Below are positions 54,236 through 63,131 of a stretch of DNA of 64,000 nucleotides, piece by piece. Position 1 is the first letter of the stretch. Every line of letters begins with the position of its first letter. The position numbers and the translations under genes were made by a program. The DNA is from Pseudoselenomonas ruminantium (GTDB taxonomy: Bacteria > Bacillota > Negativicutes > Selenomonadales > Selenomonadaceae): contig CACZHK010000015.1 in NCBI GenBank assembly GCA_902780915.1, positions 62,001-126,000 of the forward strand, given 5' to 3'. A model generated the notes under the pieces. It did not search any database. It saw only the letters and a program-made list of their open reading frames with translations, and was not told the DNA's origin.

Positions 54236-55518
54236 TATTTCTGTTCCTTCTTGCCCAGGGCCTTGCGCTCCAGCCTCAGATGCACGCGGGTGCCCTCGCC
54301 CGGTTTTGACAGCACCTTGAGCTGTGCCCCAATTATGCGGGCCCTTTCCTCCATGCCAATCATGCCGAAGTGGCCCATGGCATCTCTTTCTTTGGCTTCC
54401 TTGGCCTCGGAGGAAGCTTCCTCACCGCTGTCCTGTGCTTCAGAAGCGCCGGCATCTTCAGGGCCTGCGGCAATCTCCGCCTTGCGAGCTTCCACGTTGA
54501 AGCCCGCCCCCTTGTCCTCCACCAGCACAGACAAAACCGCCCCAGTATAGAGCAGGCGCAGCTTCGCTTCCTGCACGCCAGCGTGATGGACGACATTGTT
54601 GAGAGCCTCCTGCACAATGCGAAAGACCGCAATCTCCGCATGCTTGGGGAGCTCGTAGACCTCTCCCTCCACGGAAAAGTCCGTGGCAATCATGCCCCGG
54701 GCAGAGAGACGCGCCACCAGCTGCTGCAGGGCAGGCACCAGCCCCAGATCGTCAAGAGCCATGGGGCGCATGTCAAAGATAATCTGCCTGACGCTGCCCA
54801 GGCAGTCCTTGATCTGCCCCCGCAGTTCCCGCAGGGTGCGCTTGGCCTCCTCCATATCCCTATCCATGAGCTTTTCCACAATGGAGGTCTGCATCAGCAT
54901 ATTGGCCATGTCTTGGGCAGGGCCGTCATGTATTTCCCGCGACAGCCTGTAGCGCTCGTCCTCCTGGGCCTTGATGACCCGGGCACCCACGAACTGCTCC
55001 TTCTGCACCGCCTCGATTTTCCACATGACCCCGCTGACCTGGGAGGAAAGGTAGGAAAAAACAGAGCCGATGGCCAGGGCCAGGTGCTCCGCCTGATCCA
55101 GCATGACCCCCAGCTTCCGCAACCGCATTTCCAGCTTGTCCCGACGTTCCCTGAGATCTGCCTCCTTTTCCCGCTCCACCCCGAGAGCCACCTGGACATT
55201 CTTGACCTTTTCGTAGGTGTCCCTTATGTTCTTCTCGGAATACTGGGCAAAGTTGCTGCTCACCCGCACGAGATTCTGCTTCTCCTGCTGCTCCTCCCGG
55301 GCCAGGCTGTCCACCCGGTCGATGGTCTCCCGTGCCTTTTGCTTGAGCTCTGCCAGCAACTGCTTGCTTCTTTCCACCTCGTCCTTGGCTGTCTCGTAGA
55401 TATCAAAGATCTGAGTCTTATTGGACTCGATGGTCTCTATGGTATTGTTCAGGATAGACTTCAGGGCATCTGTGCTCAGATTACCCGCCTCGTCCAGGAG
55501 TTTTTTGCTGCGTCCCAT
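54235..55518 (-). CDS. DegS-like cytoplasmic sensor histidine kinase
   Basis: 427 aa without membrane segments. A long coiled coil (about 20-150) precedes HisKA_3 with the phospho-histidine in RLSREIHDGPAQDM and a HATPase domain (AVFRIVQEALNNVVHHA; LVEDKGAGFN; GMIGMEERA). An acidic insert of about 35 residues interrupts the ATPase domain near EDAGASEAQDSGEEASSE. The usual partner DegU is not in the window. ATG 55518 is behind AAGGAG. Confidence 0.9.
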   Translation of the reverse strand: MGRSKKLLDEAGNLSTDALKSILNNTIETIESNKTQIFDIYETAKDEVERSKQLLAELKQKARETIDRVDSLAREEQQEKQNLVRVSSNFAQYSEKNIRDTYEKVKNVQVALGVEREKEADLRERRDKLEMRLRKLGVMLDQAEHLALAIGSVFSYLSSQVSGVMWKIEAVQKEQFVGARVIKAQEDERYRLSREIHDGPAQDMANMLMQTSIVEKLMDRDMEEAKRTLRELRGQIKDCLGSVRQIIFDMRPMALDDLGLVPALQQLVARLSARGMIATDFSVEGEVYELPKHAEIAVFRIVQEALNNVVHHAGVQEAKLRLLYTGAVLSVLVEDKGAGFNVEARKAEIAAGPEDAGASEAQDSGEEASSEAKEAKERDAMGHFGMIGMEERARIIGAQLKVLSKPGEGTRVHLRLERKALGKKEQK

Positions 55519-55528
55519 CACAGGCTCC

Positions 55529-55741
55529 TTACTTTTCCTCACCGCTGTTCTGGTTGTGCTTCTTGAGGAATATCTTCAGCACCACGAAGGCCAGCAGGGC
55601 TCCCGCCAGCATATAGGCATCGCCTGCATGGAACACCGCGTCCCAGCCTCTGTCCTCCACCTTCACCACAATGGCACCGATGACCAGAATCACTACCAGT
55701 ATATTAGAAATAATTTTGCTGTGCTTCTTCAGGAATTCTAT
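55529..55741 (-). CDS. Small membrane protein upstream of degS, start codon unclear
   Basis: The minus-strand frame reads EFLKKHSKIISNILVVILVI, then GAIVVKVEDRGWDAVFHAGD, then AYMLAGALLAFVVLKIFLKK and a polar tail, about 68-70 aa with two membrane helices. There is no in-frame ATG, GTG or TTG at the front. GGGGGAG lies 6 nt before an ATA (55739-55741), with ATT and CTG nearby. The stop lies 11 nt before the degS ATG, so it leads the operon. Family not recognised. Confidence 0.5.
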   Translation of the reverse strand: MEFLKKHSKIISNILVVILVIGAIVVKVEDRGWDAVFHAGDAYMLAGALLAFVVLKIFLKKHNQNSGEEK

Positions 55742-55903
55742 TTCAATCTCCCCCTATCATTCGTTCATACCAATTTAGTGTATCTCAAGCAGGGCTTTTC
55801 TGCAAGGATAATATAGCCACCGACTTGCTTTTAAGTCCGTTTGCCCTTAAAATAATAAGGAGAGCTTAAATTTTTGCAATTATACAATCGAAAGGTGATA
55901 CAA

Positions 55904-56344
55904 ATGAGCATTTTTTCCCGCTTCCTGCCGAAGCGCAAGCCCCCCGAGATAAAGAACAATATCCCGAAAGAAAAGGCCAATATCCGCAAGACCTTCGGCA
56001 TCTATTGCCACAAGCACCACAACACCGAGGGCGACAAGCTCTGCCCCAAGTGCACGGCCCTTCTCGCCACGGTCATGACCAAGATGAACCGTTGCCCCTA
56101 CGGCATCACCAAGCCCATCTGTGACCGCTGCGACAGGCCCTGCTTCGGCACCAAGCAGACCCACGACTTCCTGCAGATCATGAACTCCACCAGCACCAGC
56201 ATGTTCCTGCGCCATCCCATCATGGCCTTCAAGCACAAGCTGGCCAGCATGGGCGTGGATTATGCCAAGTACCAGCAACAAAAGAAGGTAGACGACAAGG
56301 CCAAGGCCAAAGAGAAGTCCAAGGATAAGAAAGATAAGAAATAA
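55904..56344 (+). CDS. YgbA-type nitrous oxide-stimulated promoter family protein
   Basis: 146 aa. The cysteine/histidine pattern FGIYCHKHHNTEGDKLCPKC, then RCPYG, KPICDRCDRPCF and FLRHPIMAFKHKL is that of the YgbA_NO family (PF11756). Family members respond to nitric oxide in enterobacteria; the biochemical role is unknown but the cysteines suggest metal or Fe-S binding. The C-terminal 25 residues are almost all K, D, A and E. ATG 55904 is behind AAGGTGAT. Confidence 0.85.
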   Translation: MSIFSRFLPKRKPPEIKNNIPKEKANIRKTFGIYCHKHHNTEGDKLCPKCTALLATVMTKMNRCPYGITKPICDRCDRPCFGTKQTHDFLQIMNSTSTSMFLRHPIMAFKHKLASMGVDYAKYQQQKKVDDKAKAKEKSKDKKDKK

Positions 56345-56354
56345 TTGCAAACGC

Positions 56355-56384
56355 AACTGCCGGAGGCTCCTTCGGCAGTTTTTC
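56355..56384 (+). terminator. Intrinsic terminator after the YgbA-type gene
   Basis: AACTGCCG (56355-56362) pairs with CGGCAGTT (56373-56380), followed by TTTTC. Confidence 0.8.
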
Positions 56385-56440
56385 TTTGCACCGAAAGACG
56401 TTTTGTAACATTTATTACGCAATGCCCATCGCTAATGTGT

Positions 56441-56520
56441 TATAGTGGATGCAATATCTGATGTTGGTTTGCCTCCCCCGTAAGCGGGGAGGCAAACCAA
56501 ATATTATTGCGTTCACTATA
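56441..56520. repeat. 80-bp near-perfect palindrome (MITE-like)
   Basis: Outer arms TATAGTGGATGCAATAT and ATATTATTGCGTTCACTATA (reverse complement TATAGTGAACGCAATAATAT) enclose a perfect 13-bp stem GGTTTGCCTCCCC/GGGGAGGCAAACC with loop CGTAAGC. The whole can fold into one long hairpin. Terminal TATAGTG/CACTATA repeats and the absence of coding suggest a small mobile or dispersed element lying between the YgbA-type gene and the flavodoxin gene. Confidence 0.7.
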
Positions 56521-56552
56521 GTATAAGGAAAACAGACAGGAGGTTGCTATTC

Positions 56553-57092
56553 ATGGGCAAGTGGGGTGTATTTTATTCCTCGGTAACGGGGAACACGAAG
56601 ATGATAGCGGAAAAAATCGCGGAGACTGCCGATGCTGCCGATGTACTGCCAGTAGAGGAAATGCCAGACGACCTGTCCGGCTACGAGGTAGTGGCTCTGG
56701 GCTACTGGTTGCGCCTGGGCGGGGCTGACCCCAAGATGATGCAGTACCTGCCCAAGGTCAAGGACAGCACAGTGATTCTCTTCGAGACCCACGGCACCGA
56801 CCCTGGCAGCGAGCACGCCATCACCGCCTTTGCGCGAGCGGCCTACCTGCTGGGGGAGGGCTGCGAAATCCTTGGCACCTTCGGCTGCCAGGGCAAGATC
56901 AATCCCGCCCTCATCGAGAAGCGCAGGAACGCCTCCCCCGATGACCCCCATGGCGGCACCAAAGCCATGGAACGCTGGCGGCGGGCGTCCAGTCACCCCA
57001 ACGAGGAAGACCTGGCCGCCGCCGCAGATTTCGTAGCACAGATGAAGCGCAAGCTCATACTCCGGCAGAAATACCGAGAGCATAAGCAGTAA
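56553..57092 (+). CDS. Flavodoxin-fold protein
   Basis: 179 aa. The FMN phosphate loop is YSSVTGNTKMIAEKI, and the following beta-strands (VVALGYWLRLGGADPKM, VILFETHGTDPGS, ILGTFGCQGKIN) fit the flavodoxin-like fold with FMN-contacting loops. Probably a low-potential electron carrier or NAD(P)H-linked reductase component. AGGAGG precedes ATG 56553. A terminator follows. Confidence 0.9.
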   Translation: MGKWGVFYSSVTGNTKMIAEKIAETADAADVLPVEEMPDDLSGYEVVALGYWLRLGGADPKMMQYLPKVKDSTVILFETHGTDPGSEHAITAFARAAYLLGEGCEILGTFGCQGKINPALIEKRRNASPDDPHGGTKAMERWRRASSHPNEEDLAAAADFVAQMKRKLILRQKYREHKQ

Positions 57093-57116
57093 GTCCATAC
57101 AATTTCACACACGAAT

Positions 57117-57152
57117 AAGTCCCACAGAGTTCACTATCCTCTGTGGGACTTT
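57117..57152 (+). terminator. Terminator after the flavodoxin gene
   Basis: AAGTCCCACAGAG (57117-57129) pairs perfectly with CTCTGTGGGACTT (57139-57151); the T-run is short (TTTCC). Confidence 0.7.
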
Positions 57153-57175
57153 CCATCGCATCATAGATAAATGCC

Positions 57176-58357
57176 CTACTTCACCAAATGAAGGCCGGGC
57201 TTGCTCTCTGCTTGTTTCAGTTCCCTTGGCCTTGGCTCTGGCTGTTCTTTCTTCTTGCCATCCTTGGCGTGGTCACAGACGTTCAAGAGAATCCCCATGG
57301 CACACATGGTGACTATGAGGGACGAGCCTCCGTAGCTGATAAAGGGCAGCGGCACGCCTACCACGGGCAGGAGGCCGCCTACCATGGCCACGTTGGCAAT
57401 GCCCTGTCCCAAGATCAGGAGCATGATGCCCAGAACCAGCATCTGGCCGAACTCGTCGGAGGCGCGGTTAGCGATTCTCACGCAGTAGAGCAAGAGCGCC
57501 GCCAGCAGGAAGAATATCAGCATGGCTCCCAAAAAGCCGTGCTCCTGACAGAAGATGGCGAAGGCAAAGTCCGTGTGCGCCTCGGGCAGATAGTCATACT
57601 TGCTGACGCCGGAGCCAAGGCCCATGCCCCAGAAGCCCCCTGAGCCAATAGTAGACAGGGACTGCACCGTCTGATAGCCCTTGCCCTGGGCATCTGCCCA
57701 GGGGTCGAACATGACCCTGACACGCTCCAGCCGGTAGGGCTGGAGGTAAATCAGTCCAATCGCCCCCACCACGCCAATGCCAATCAAAGGCAGCAGCTGC
57801 CTCTTGGGCACCCCCGCCACTACCAGCATAAAGAAGGGCACCCCGACGATGATGAGAGCCGTCCCCATATCCGGCTCCAGCTCCGTCAGCGCCGCCATAA
57901 TGATGATTATCCCCGCCTGCAGATTCAGCACACTTGGCGCCCTGCCCGCTTTCAGCTTTGACGACAGATATGCCGCCATCAGCAGGAGGGAAATCAGCTT
58001 GGCGAACTCGGCAGGCTGGAAGCCCACGCCTCCGGCATAGAGCCAGCGACGGGCGCCATTGACCTCGGTGCCCACGATGAGCACCGCCACCAAAGCTATG
58101 ATAATAAAGGCCACCATGCCCGGCATGAGGTATCGCCAGCGCATGTAATTGAACTTGCGGCAGAAAACAAAAGCCCCCAGCCCTACCACCAACATGACGA
58201 CATGCCTGGTCAGGAAATAATAGGGATTGTCATAATCTATGGTAGCCATGACAAAGCTGGAACTGAACACATTGAGCGTCCCCAGCACCAGCAACAAGAT
58301 CATAATCACAATCACAGGCTCTGCGTCATTGGTCCACAGAGTCTTGCGGATACGCAT
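57176..58357 (-). CDS. ftsW: FtsW/RodA/SpoVE-family peptidoglycan glycosyltransferase
   Basis: 393 aa with about ten membrane segments. The SEDS signatures are GARRWLYAGGVGFQPAEFAKL, PEAHTDFAFAIFCQEHGFLGA and LPFISYGGSSL; the catalytic aspartate lies in the large extracellular loop near ELEPDMGTAL. It polymerises lipid II at division or elongation sites. FtsW is favoured over RodA by overall pattern, but this is not certain and no dcw genes are near. AGGAGG precedes the ATG. Confidence 0.9.
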   Translation of the reverse strand: MRIRKTLWTNDAEPVIVIMILLLVLGTLNVFSSSFVMATIDYDNPYYFLTRHVVMLVVGLGAFVFCRKFNYMRWRYLMPGMVAFIIIALVAVLIVGTEVNGARRWLYAGGVGFQPAEFAKLISLLLMAAYLSSKLKAGRAPSVLNLQAGIIIIMAALTELEPDMGTALIIVGVPFFMLVVAGVPKRQLLPLIGIGVVGAIGLIYLQPYRLERVRVMFDPWADAQGKGYQTVQSLSTIGSGGFWGMGLGSGVSKYDYLPEAHTDFAFAIFCQEHGFLGAMLIFFLLAALLLYCVRIANRASDEFGQMLVLGIMLLILGQGIANVAMVGGLLPVVGVPLPFISYGGSSLIVTMCAMGILLNVCDHAKDGKKKEQPEPRPRELKQAESKPGLHLVK

Positions 58358-58381
58358 TTCAAAGCCTCCTCAGCTCTCCCC

Positions 58382-59032
58382 TCAAGGGAATACCACCTCA
58401 CAGCGGTTGATTTTCTCCCCAAAGCCGCTGAATTTCCTTTCATACTCGGTCATTATATTGTCCGGGCGATTCTCGGCGTGAAGGTCAAAGGACACATCGC
58501 GCACCTCAAGATGAGCCTCCTCGAACTGCTCCAGGGAGAAGTCAAAGAGGGGTCGGTTGTCGGTCTTGAAGTGAATCGTCCCGCCCTTCTTCAAAAGGCC
58601 GCGGTACTTTTCCAAAAAACCCACGTGGGTCAGACGACGCTTGGCGTGGCGCTTCTTAGGCCAGGGGTCGCAGAAGTTGATGTAGAAACGATCCACCTCG
58701 CCAGGAGCGAAGATATCCTCGATCTTGTTGATGTCAAAGACCAGCAGGCGGACGTTCGGCAATTCCAGCGCCGCAATCTTCTTGGCGGCGGAGTAAAGCA
58801 CATCCTGCTGCATCTCGATGCCGATGTAGTTGATATCAGGTTTTCTCTCTGCCAGCTGGCTGATGAAATCTCCCTTGCCCGTGCCCAGCTCCACCTGGAG
58901 AGGGGCCTGGCGGCCAAAGATTTCTGCCCACTGGCCTTTTTTCTCCTCCCCGATTTCCATATCCTTGCTGAACACAAAGCTGTCAAAGTTATGGATGGCT
59001 TCGTCCACCCAGGGTTTTCTTCTCAGTCTCAC
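58382..59032 (-). CDS. trmB: tRNA (guanine-N7-)-methyltransferase TrmB
   Basis: 216 aa; methylates G46 of tRNAs. LQVELGTGKGDFISQLAERKP is the SAM site, FCDPWPKKRHAKRR the signature catalytic stretch, and HFKTDNRPLFDFS follows. The start is GTG, 8 nt behind GGGAGAAA. It lies between the AcoR-like regulator and ftsW. Confidence 0.95.
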   Translation of the reverse strand: MRLRRKPWVDEAIHNFDSFVFSKDMEIGEEKKGQWAEIFGRQAPLQVELGTGKGDFISQLAERKPDINYIGIEMQQDVLYSAAKKIAALELPNVRLLVFDINKIEDIFAPGEVDRFYINFCDPWPKKRHAKRRLTHVGFLEKYRGLLKKGGTIHFKTDNRPLFDFSLEQFEEAHLEVRDVSFDLHAENRPDNIMTEYERKFSGFGEKINRCEVVFP

Positions 59033-59047
59033 AATCTTTCTCCCTTA

Positions 59048-60973
59048 TTATCTCTTGGTTTCCAAACCGTATTTCTTCAGATAGCGGTAGAGGGTCACGC
59101 GGCTCACATCCAGCAGGTTGGCCAAACGGCTCACGTTGCCGCCTGCCGCCTTCCAGGCCTTCACGAAGACCTCTTTATCCTCTTTCCACTTGTTGTCGGG
59201 CTTCACATCCCCCATGAGAGAAATATCCTGCTCGCGGATAGTGTCGCCGGGGGTGTTGAAGAAAGCATATTCCAGCACGCTCTGCAGCTGCTTGATGTTG
59301 CCGGGCCACTCGTACTGGCAAAGCTTCTGCTCCGTCTCCGGCAAAATCTTCTTCACGGGCAGCTGGTGCTGCTCCGCCAGCTCTGCGATGATGTGTGCTG
59401 CCAGCTTGGGAATGTCCTCCCGGCGGTTGCGGAGAGCCGGTACGCGGATGACGCTCTTGGATACGATCTCGTAGAGCTTTTCGTCAAAAAGGCCACGCTC
59501 GGACAGGCGCTTGAGGTCACTGTCGCAGGCAGCAATAATGCGCACATCAATGCTGCGCATGACTGTGTCCCCCACTCGGGCTACCTTTCCGCTGGACAAG
59601 GTTTCTGCCAATTTATGAGCTATGTTCTTGGGCATTTTCTCGATTTCATCCAGGAACAGGGTGCCGCCGGAGGCCAGCTCCAGCCGCCCCTGATGACTGA
59701 CTTCACTGCTGCGGCTCACGCCGAAGAGTTCCTGCTCCAGAAGTTCCGGGGTAGTATCCCCGCAGCGCAGGGTAATGAGTGGCCCGGCTGCCCTGTTGCT
59801 GGACTGGTGTATGCCGTGGGCCATGCGCTGCTTGCCCGTGCCTGACTCGCCCTGAATGAGCACGTGGTTCTTGTTGCGGGCCACCCGCTCCGCTTTGGAA
59901 CGCACAGCGGCAAAGGTAGTGCCCTCCCCTACCATGGAGTTGATGCTGTACTTGGCCGTATAGCCAGCCGCATGAGCCACCAGCACCCGCAGATCCTCGA
60001 TGGGCATGGAAATGACTACCACGCTCTGCACCAGCTGGTCTTCGTCACGCTCCAGTGGCACCACAGTGGTAATGTCCTCATAGGTCTTGGAGGGGGTAAT
60101 CCAAGTGACCTCCTTGTTGTAGGATGGCACCCCCCGGAACCCCTTGGACACAGGGGTATGCTGATAGTTCAGGATCACATCGTTGAGATTGGATGTATGG
60201 AGGCTGCCGTGGAGACTCTCGTGCTTGGCACCGATGCCCTTGAGCCGCTTGTTGCCAAGTTCGTTGGCATAGGCCACCTCGCCACCGGGCAGCACATGGT
60301 ACACCGCAAAAGGAGCCGCGTCGAGTATAGCTTCCTCAGCCGTGATGCGCAGCTCGGCCTCCAGATGCTGCTCCAGTGCCGTACGCATGGTGAAGAGCAA
60401 GGAAATCACCGCATCCTGGGGCATGGGCACAGGCTCCATGGATACCAGGGTCACGATATAGCGGAATTCGCCGTTGACAAAGACAGGAGCAGAGCAGGCA
60501 TCCCCCAGCTGGCACTCCCTGACCCACATCTCAGGACCGAACATCCAGAAGGGCGCCTTCATTTCATAAGCCACGCTGATGGAGGAAGTGCCCACCTCGG
60601 CCTCGCCTACCCGCACGCCCTCGATTTCCCCCGGAGTCATCTGGTAGAAGGGCAGAGAATAGCTTTTCAGTACCACGCAGTCTGCGTCCACCAGCAAGAG
60701 ACTTAAATTATACTCCTGGAAGAATTCCTTGATGCCCTCGCTGAGCCGCCCCAAATAGTTGATAGCCGTGCTATGGCTCTGCTGGAGCTCGTGGAATTTC
60801 TCAGGCAACAGACGATGAGAAATATCCAGCTTGTCCTGATTCACGCCAAGTTCCTGGCTCCGCTGCCAGGAAGCCGCCACCCAAGGGTGCACATTGGGAT
60901 CCAGCACCCCTTTTTCCGTGTAATTCTGATAATAAGCCTCGAGCTTGGATCTACTGCGATGCTCTCTGATCAT
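59048..60973 (-). CDS. AcoR-like AAA+ regulator lacking the sigma-54 contact loop
   Basis: 641 aa. An N-terminal GAF-like part (about 70-210), a PAS-like part (about 210-330), an AAA+ domain with Walker A GESGTGKQ (375-382) and Walker B GTLFLDEIE (437-445), and a C-terminal Fis-type helix-turn-helix (SRLANLLDVSRVTLYRYLKKYG). ELFG (415-418) runs directly into GRLELA (429-434): the GAFTGA loop is missing. The arginine-finger region reads FDEKLYEIV instead of FRxDLYYRL. It probably regulates transcription without sigma-54. AGGAGG precedes the ATG. Confidence 0.88.
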   Translation of the reverse strand: MIREHRSRSKLEAYYQNYTEKGVLDPNVHPWVAASWQRSQELGVNQDKLDISHRLLPEKFHELQQSHSTAINYLGRLSEGIKEFFQEYNLSLLLVDADCVVLKSYSLPFYQMTPGEIEGVRVGEAEVGTSSISVAYEMKAPFWMFGPEMWVRECQLGDACSAPVFVNGEFRYIVTLVSMEPVPMPQDAVISLLFTMRTALEQHLEAELRITAEEAILDAAPFAVYHVLPGGEVAYANELGNKRLKGIGAKHESLHGSLHTSNLNDVILNYQHTPVSKGFRGVPSYNKEVTWITPSKTYEDITTVVPLERDEDQLVQSVVVISMPIEDLRVLVAHAAGYTAKYSINSMVGEGTTFAAVRSKAERVARNKNHVLIQGESGTGKQRMAHGIHQSSNRAAGPLITLRCGDTTPELLEQELFGVSRSSEVSHQGRLELASGGTLFLDEIEKMPKNIAHKLAETLSSGKVARVGDTVMRSIDVRIIAACDSDLKRLSERGLFDEKLYEIVSKSVIRVPALRNRREDIPKLAAHIIAELAEQHQLPVKKILPETEQKLCQYEWPGNIKQLQSVLEYAFFNTPGDTIREQDISLMGDVKPDNKWKEDKEVFVKAWKAAGGNVSRLANLLDVSRVTLYRYLKKYGLETKR

Positions 60974-61222
60974 TTTCTTCCTCCTAAATTCTTCGAGCCT
61001 ATCCCACCAAGGCCTTCTTTCTTGTACTTGGGATTTCCCTTCCTGTTACAAAATTTCCGGGCACAAGAAGAATATTGTAAACCTTATTGTACCAATACAA
61101 AACACCATCTGCAACGTCTTTCGAGAAAAAGTTTACAAAAAGTTTACAATCCGAAAAGAAAATTTACAAATTTGTCGCATATTCCCTCAATATCTTATTA
61201 TACGACCTCGTTTCGCCATAGT

Positions 61223-61253
61223 TTTACAGTAATGTTGAAAAATATGCTATAAT
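61223..61253 (+). promoter_or_regulatory. Extended -10 promoter
   Basis: TGCTATAAT (61245-61253) is a perfect extended -10 element; a TTTACA at 61223-61228 gives a 19-nt spacer. It points at the 174-aa gene starting at 61307. Confidence 0.7.
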
Positions 61254-61306
61254 ACTATGGTGATTTTCAGCAACCCAAACGCAGTCTTGATTGAGGAGTA
61301 GGATAT

Positions 61307-61831
61307 ATGCGCAATCCATGCAAGAACTTCATCTTTATCTTTGGCATCATCTGTATCATGGCCGGTATCTTCGGCCTTTCCTATACCTATCATATCGACC
61401 ACCGCACGGCAGAAAGCCTGTCTGCTTACTGCCGCATAGACTTCCAGAGTTCCTTCACGGACCAGGGCAAACTGGAAGGCGCGGTGCTGTCCATCTGGGA
61501 CTTCCGCTATGATGGGGCGAAGCTCCTGCCCAAGGCGGTGCTCTACACCGATGGCGATGCTTGGGAGATGAATGCCGCCGTGAAGCAGCTCAGCCCCCAG
61601 GAACGTGAGGAGGCCCAGGATCCGGACACCTCCGCCATCAACGCTGAGCACCCCTACCAGTATGAAAACAAGCTCTTCGTGGAAATGCCCCGTTCCAGCC
61701 TTCCGGCCATCAAAAAAGCGGAAACCGTCCGTTTCCGCTTCTACTACGACAACGGGCAGACCATCGACCTGCCCCTGAATGAACATGACCTTGAATACTG
61801 GAAGGCCCAGCTCATCGACCATAAAAATTAA
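61307..61831 (+). CDS. Membrane-anchored protein of unknown function
   Basis: 174 aa. An uncleaved signal anchor (NFIFIFGIICIMAGIFGLSYTY) is followed by an extracytoplasmic domain of about 145 residues, rich in beta-strand pattern (LEGAVLSIWDFRYDG, VRFRFYYDNGQTIDLPL). GGAGTAGG precedes the ATG. No family recognised. Its stop overlaps the stop of the convergent alr gene. Confidence 0.75.
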   Translation: MRNPCKNFIFIFGIICIMAGIFGLSYTYHIDHRTAESLSAYCRIDFQSSFTDQGKLEGAVLSIWDFRYDGAKLLPKAVLYTDGDAWEMNAAVKQLSPQEREEAQDPDTSAINAEHPYQYENKLFVEMPRSSLPAIKKAETVRFRFYYDNGQTIDLPLNEHDLEYWKAQLIDHKN

Positions 61832-62943
61832 GAACGCACATACACGCGAGGTATCCTGGCTGACACAAGGCAGGTTACCTCGTAATTTATTGTGTCCAGA
61901 ACACGGGCGGCATCATCTGCCGTGAGCTCCGGCGCACCGAAGAGGACAGCCGTATCCCCCTCATGCACCTCAGGCAGGTCTGTCACATCCACCATCACCT
62001 GATCCATGCAGACCCGACCAGCCACAGGCACCAACTGGTCATTAACCAATACCTTGGCACCGCCTTTGCCGTAGGCGCGGATATAGCCGTCCGCATACCC
62101 CAAAGGCAGAGTGGCGATGAGGCTTTCGCGTTTCGCCTCCCAAGCCCTGCCATAGCCAATAGTCTCCCCCGGGTGCATCTTCTTCAAAAAAACTATCTGA
62201 GCGCAGAGCTTCATAACGGGACGCAGCTCAACAGGATGCGTAACCTCCTCAGATGGCCACATGCCGTACTGGATGACCCCTGCCCGCACCATGTCAAGGT
62301 GGGCCTCTGGCATTTCCAGGATAGCGGCAGACTCGGCAATATGACGGATTTTCAGGTCAACGCCCATAGCCTTTACCGCCTCACAAGCCGCCAGGAAACG
62401 CTTCAGCTGCTCCCTGGCAAAGGTCTTGTCCTTGCAGTCTGCCGTGGCAAAGTGGGAGAACATGCCCTCAATCTCAATGTTGGGCAGTTCGCTCACAACC
62501 GCAGCCAAAGCAGCCATTTCCTCCGGGCGGGCACCGATGCGCCCCATGCCCGTCTCCACCTTCAGATGGACCTTGGCCGTCTTACCAAGTTTCGCAGCAG
62601 CTTCGGAAAGCGCCTTGGCCAGGGGCAGTTCGCAGACTGCCTGGGTGATATCATGCTCCACCACCAGCGCCGCTTCCTCAGGCAGGATAAGTCCCAGCAG
62701 GAGAATCGGCACTCTAAAGCCGGCCTCCCGCAGTTCAACGCCCTCGGAAATGGTAGCCACCGCCAGATAGTCAGCCCCTTCCGCCAGAGCCACCTTGGCC
62801 GCCTCTATGGCCCCGTGGCCGTAAGCATCAGCCTTCACCACGGCACAAAGTTTCGCATTCCCTTTGATGCAGGACTTGATGGCCCTGTAATTATGCTCCA
62901 AAGCCCCCAAATCTATTTCAGCCCAAGCGGCACGATTACGCAT
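61828..62943 (-). CDS. alr: Alanine racemase
   Basis: 371-aa PLP enzyme making D-alanine for peptidoglycan. The PLP lysine is in AVVKADAYGHGA, the second catalytic tyrosine is in IGYGRAW, and GRVCMDQVMVDVTDLP is the other signature. AAGGAG precedes the ATG. It is convergent with the anchored hypothetical gene, sharing stop-codon bases. Confidence 0.97.
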   Translation of the reverse strand: MRNRAAWAEIDLGALEHNYRAIKSCIKGNAKLCAVVKADAYGHGAIEAAKVALAEGADYLAVATISEGVELREAGFRVPILLLGLILPEEAALVVEHDITQAVCELPLAKALSEAAAKLGKTAKVHLKVETGMGRIGARPEEMAALAAVVSELPNIEIEGMFSHFATADCKDKTFAREQLKRFLAACEAVKAMGVDLKIRHIAESAAILEMPEAHLDMVRAGVIQYGMWPSEEVTHPVELRPVMKLCAQIVFLKKMHPGETIGYGRAWEAKRESLIATLPLGYADGYIRAYGKGGAKVLVNDQLVPVAGRVCMDQVMVDVTDLPEVHEGDTAVLFGAPELTADDAARVLDTINYEVTCLVSARIPRVYVRS

Positions 62944-63131
62944 GATAAACGCTCCTTTATCCCTATTATGGTCTTAAATGGCCCAATGTCAGCAAGTTTA
63001 CGCAATATGCACCTATCTTCCCACACTGCCATAAATAAGTCAAGTTATCTGCTATAAAAGATTGCATAACAAACACGCGTCAACTAAAATAGAAGAAAGT
63101 TATACACTGGAATGTCTAGGAGGAACAGTAA

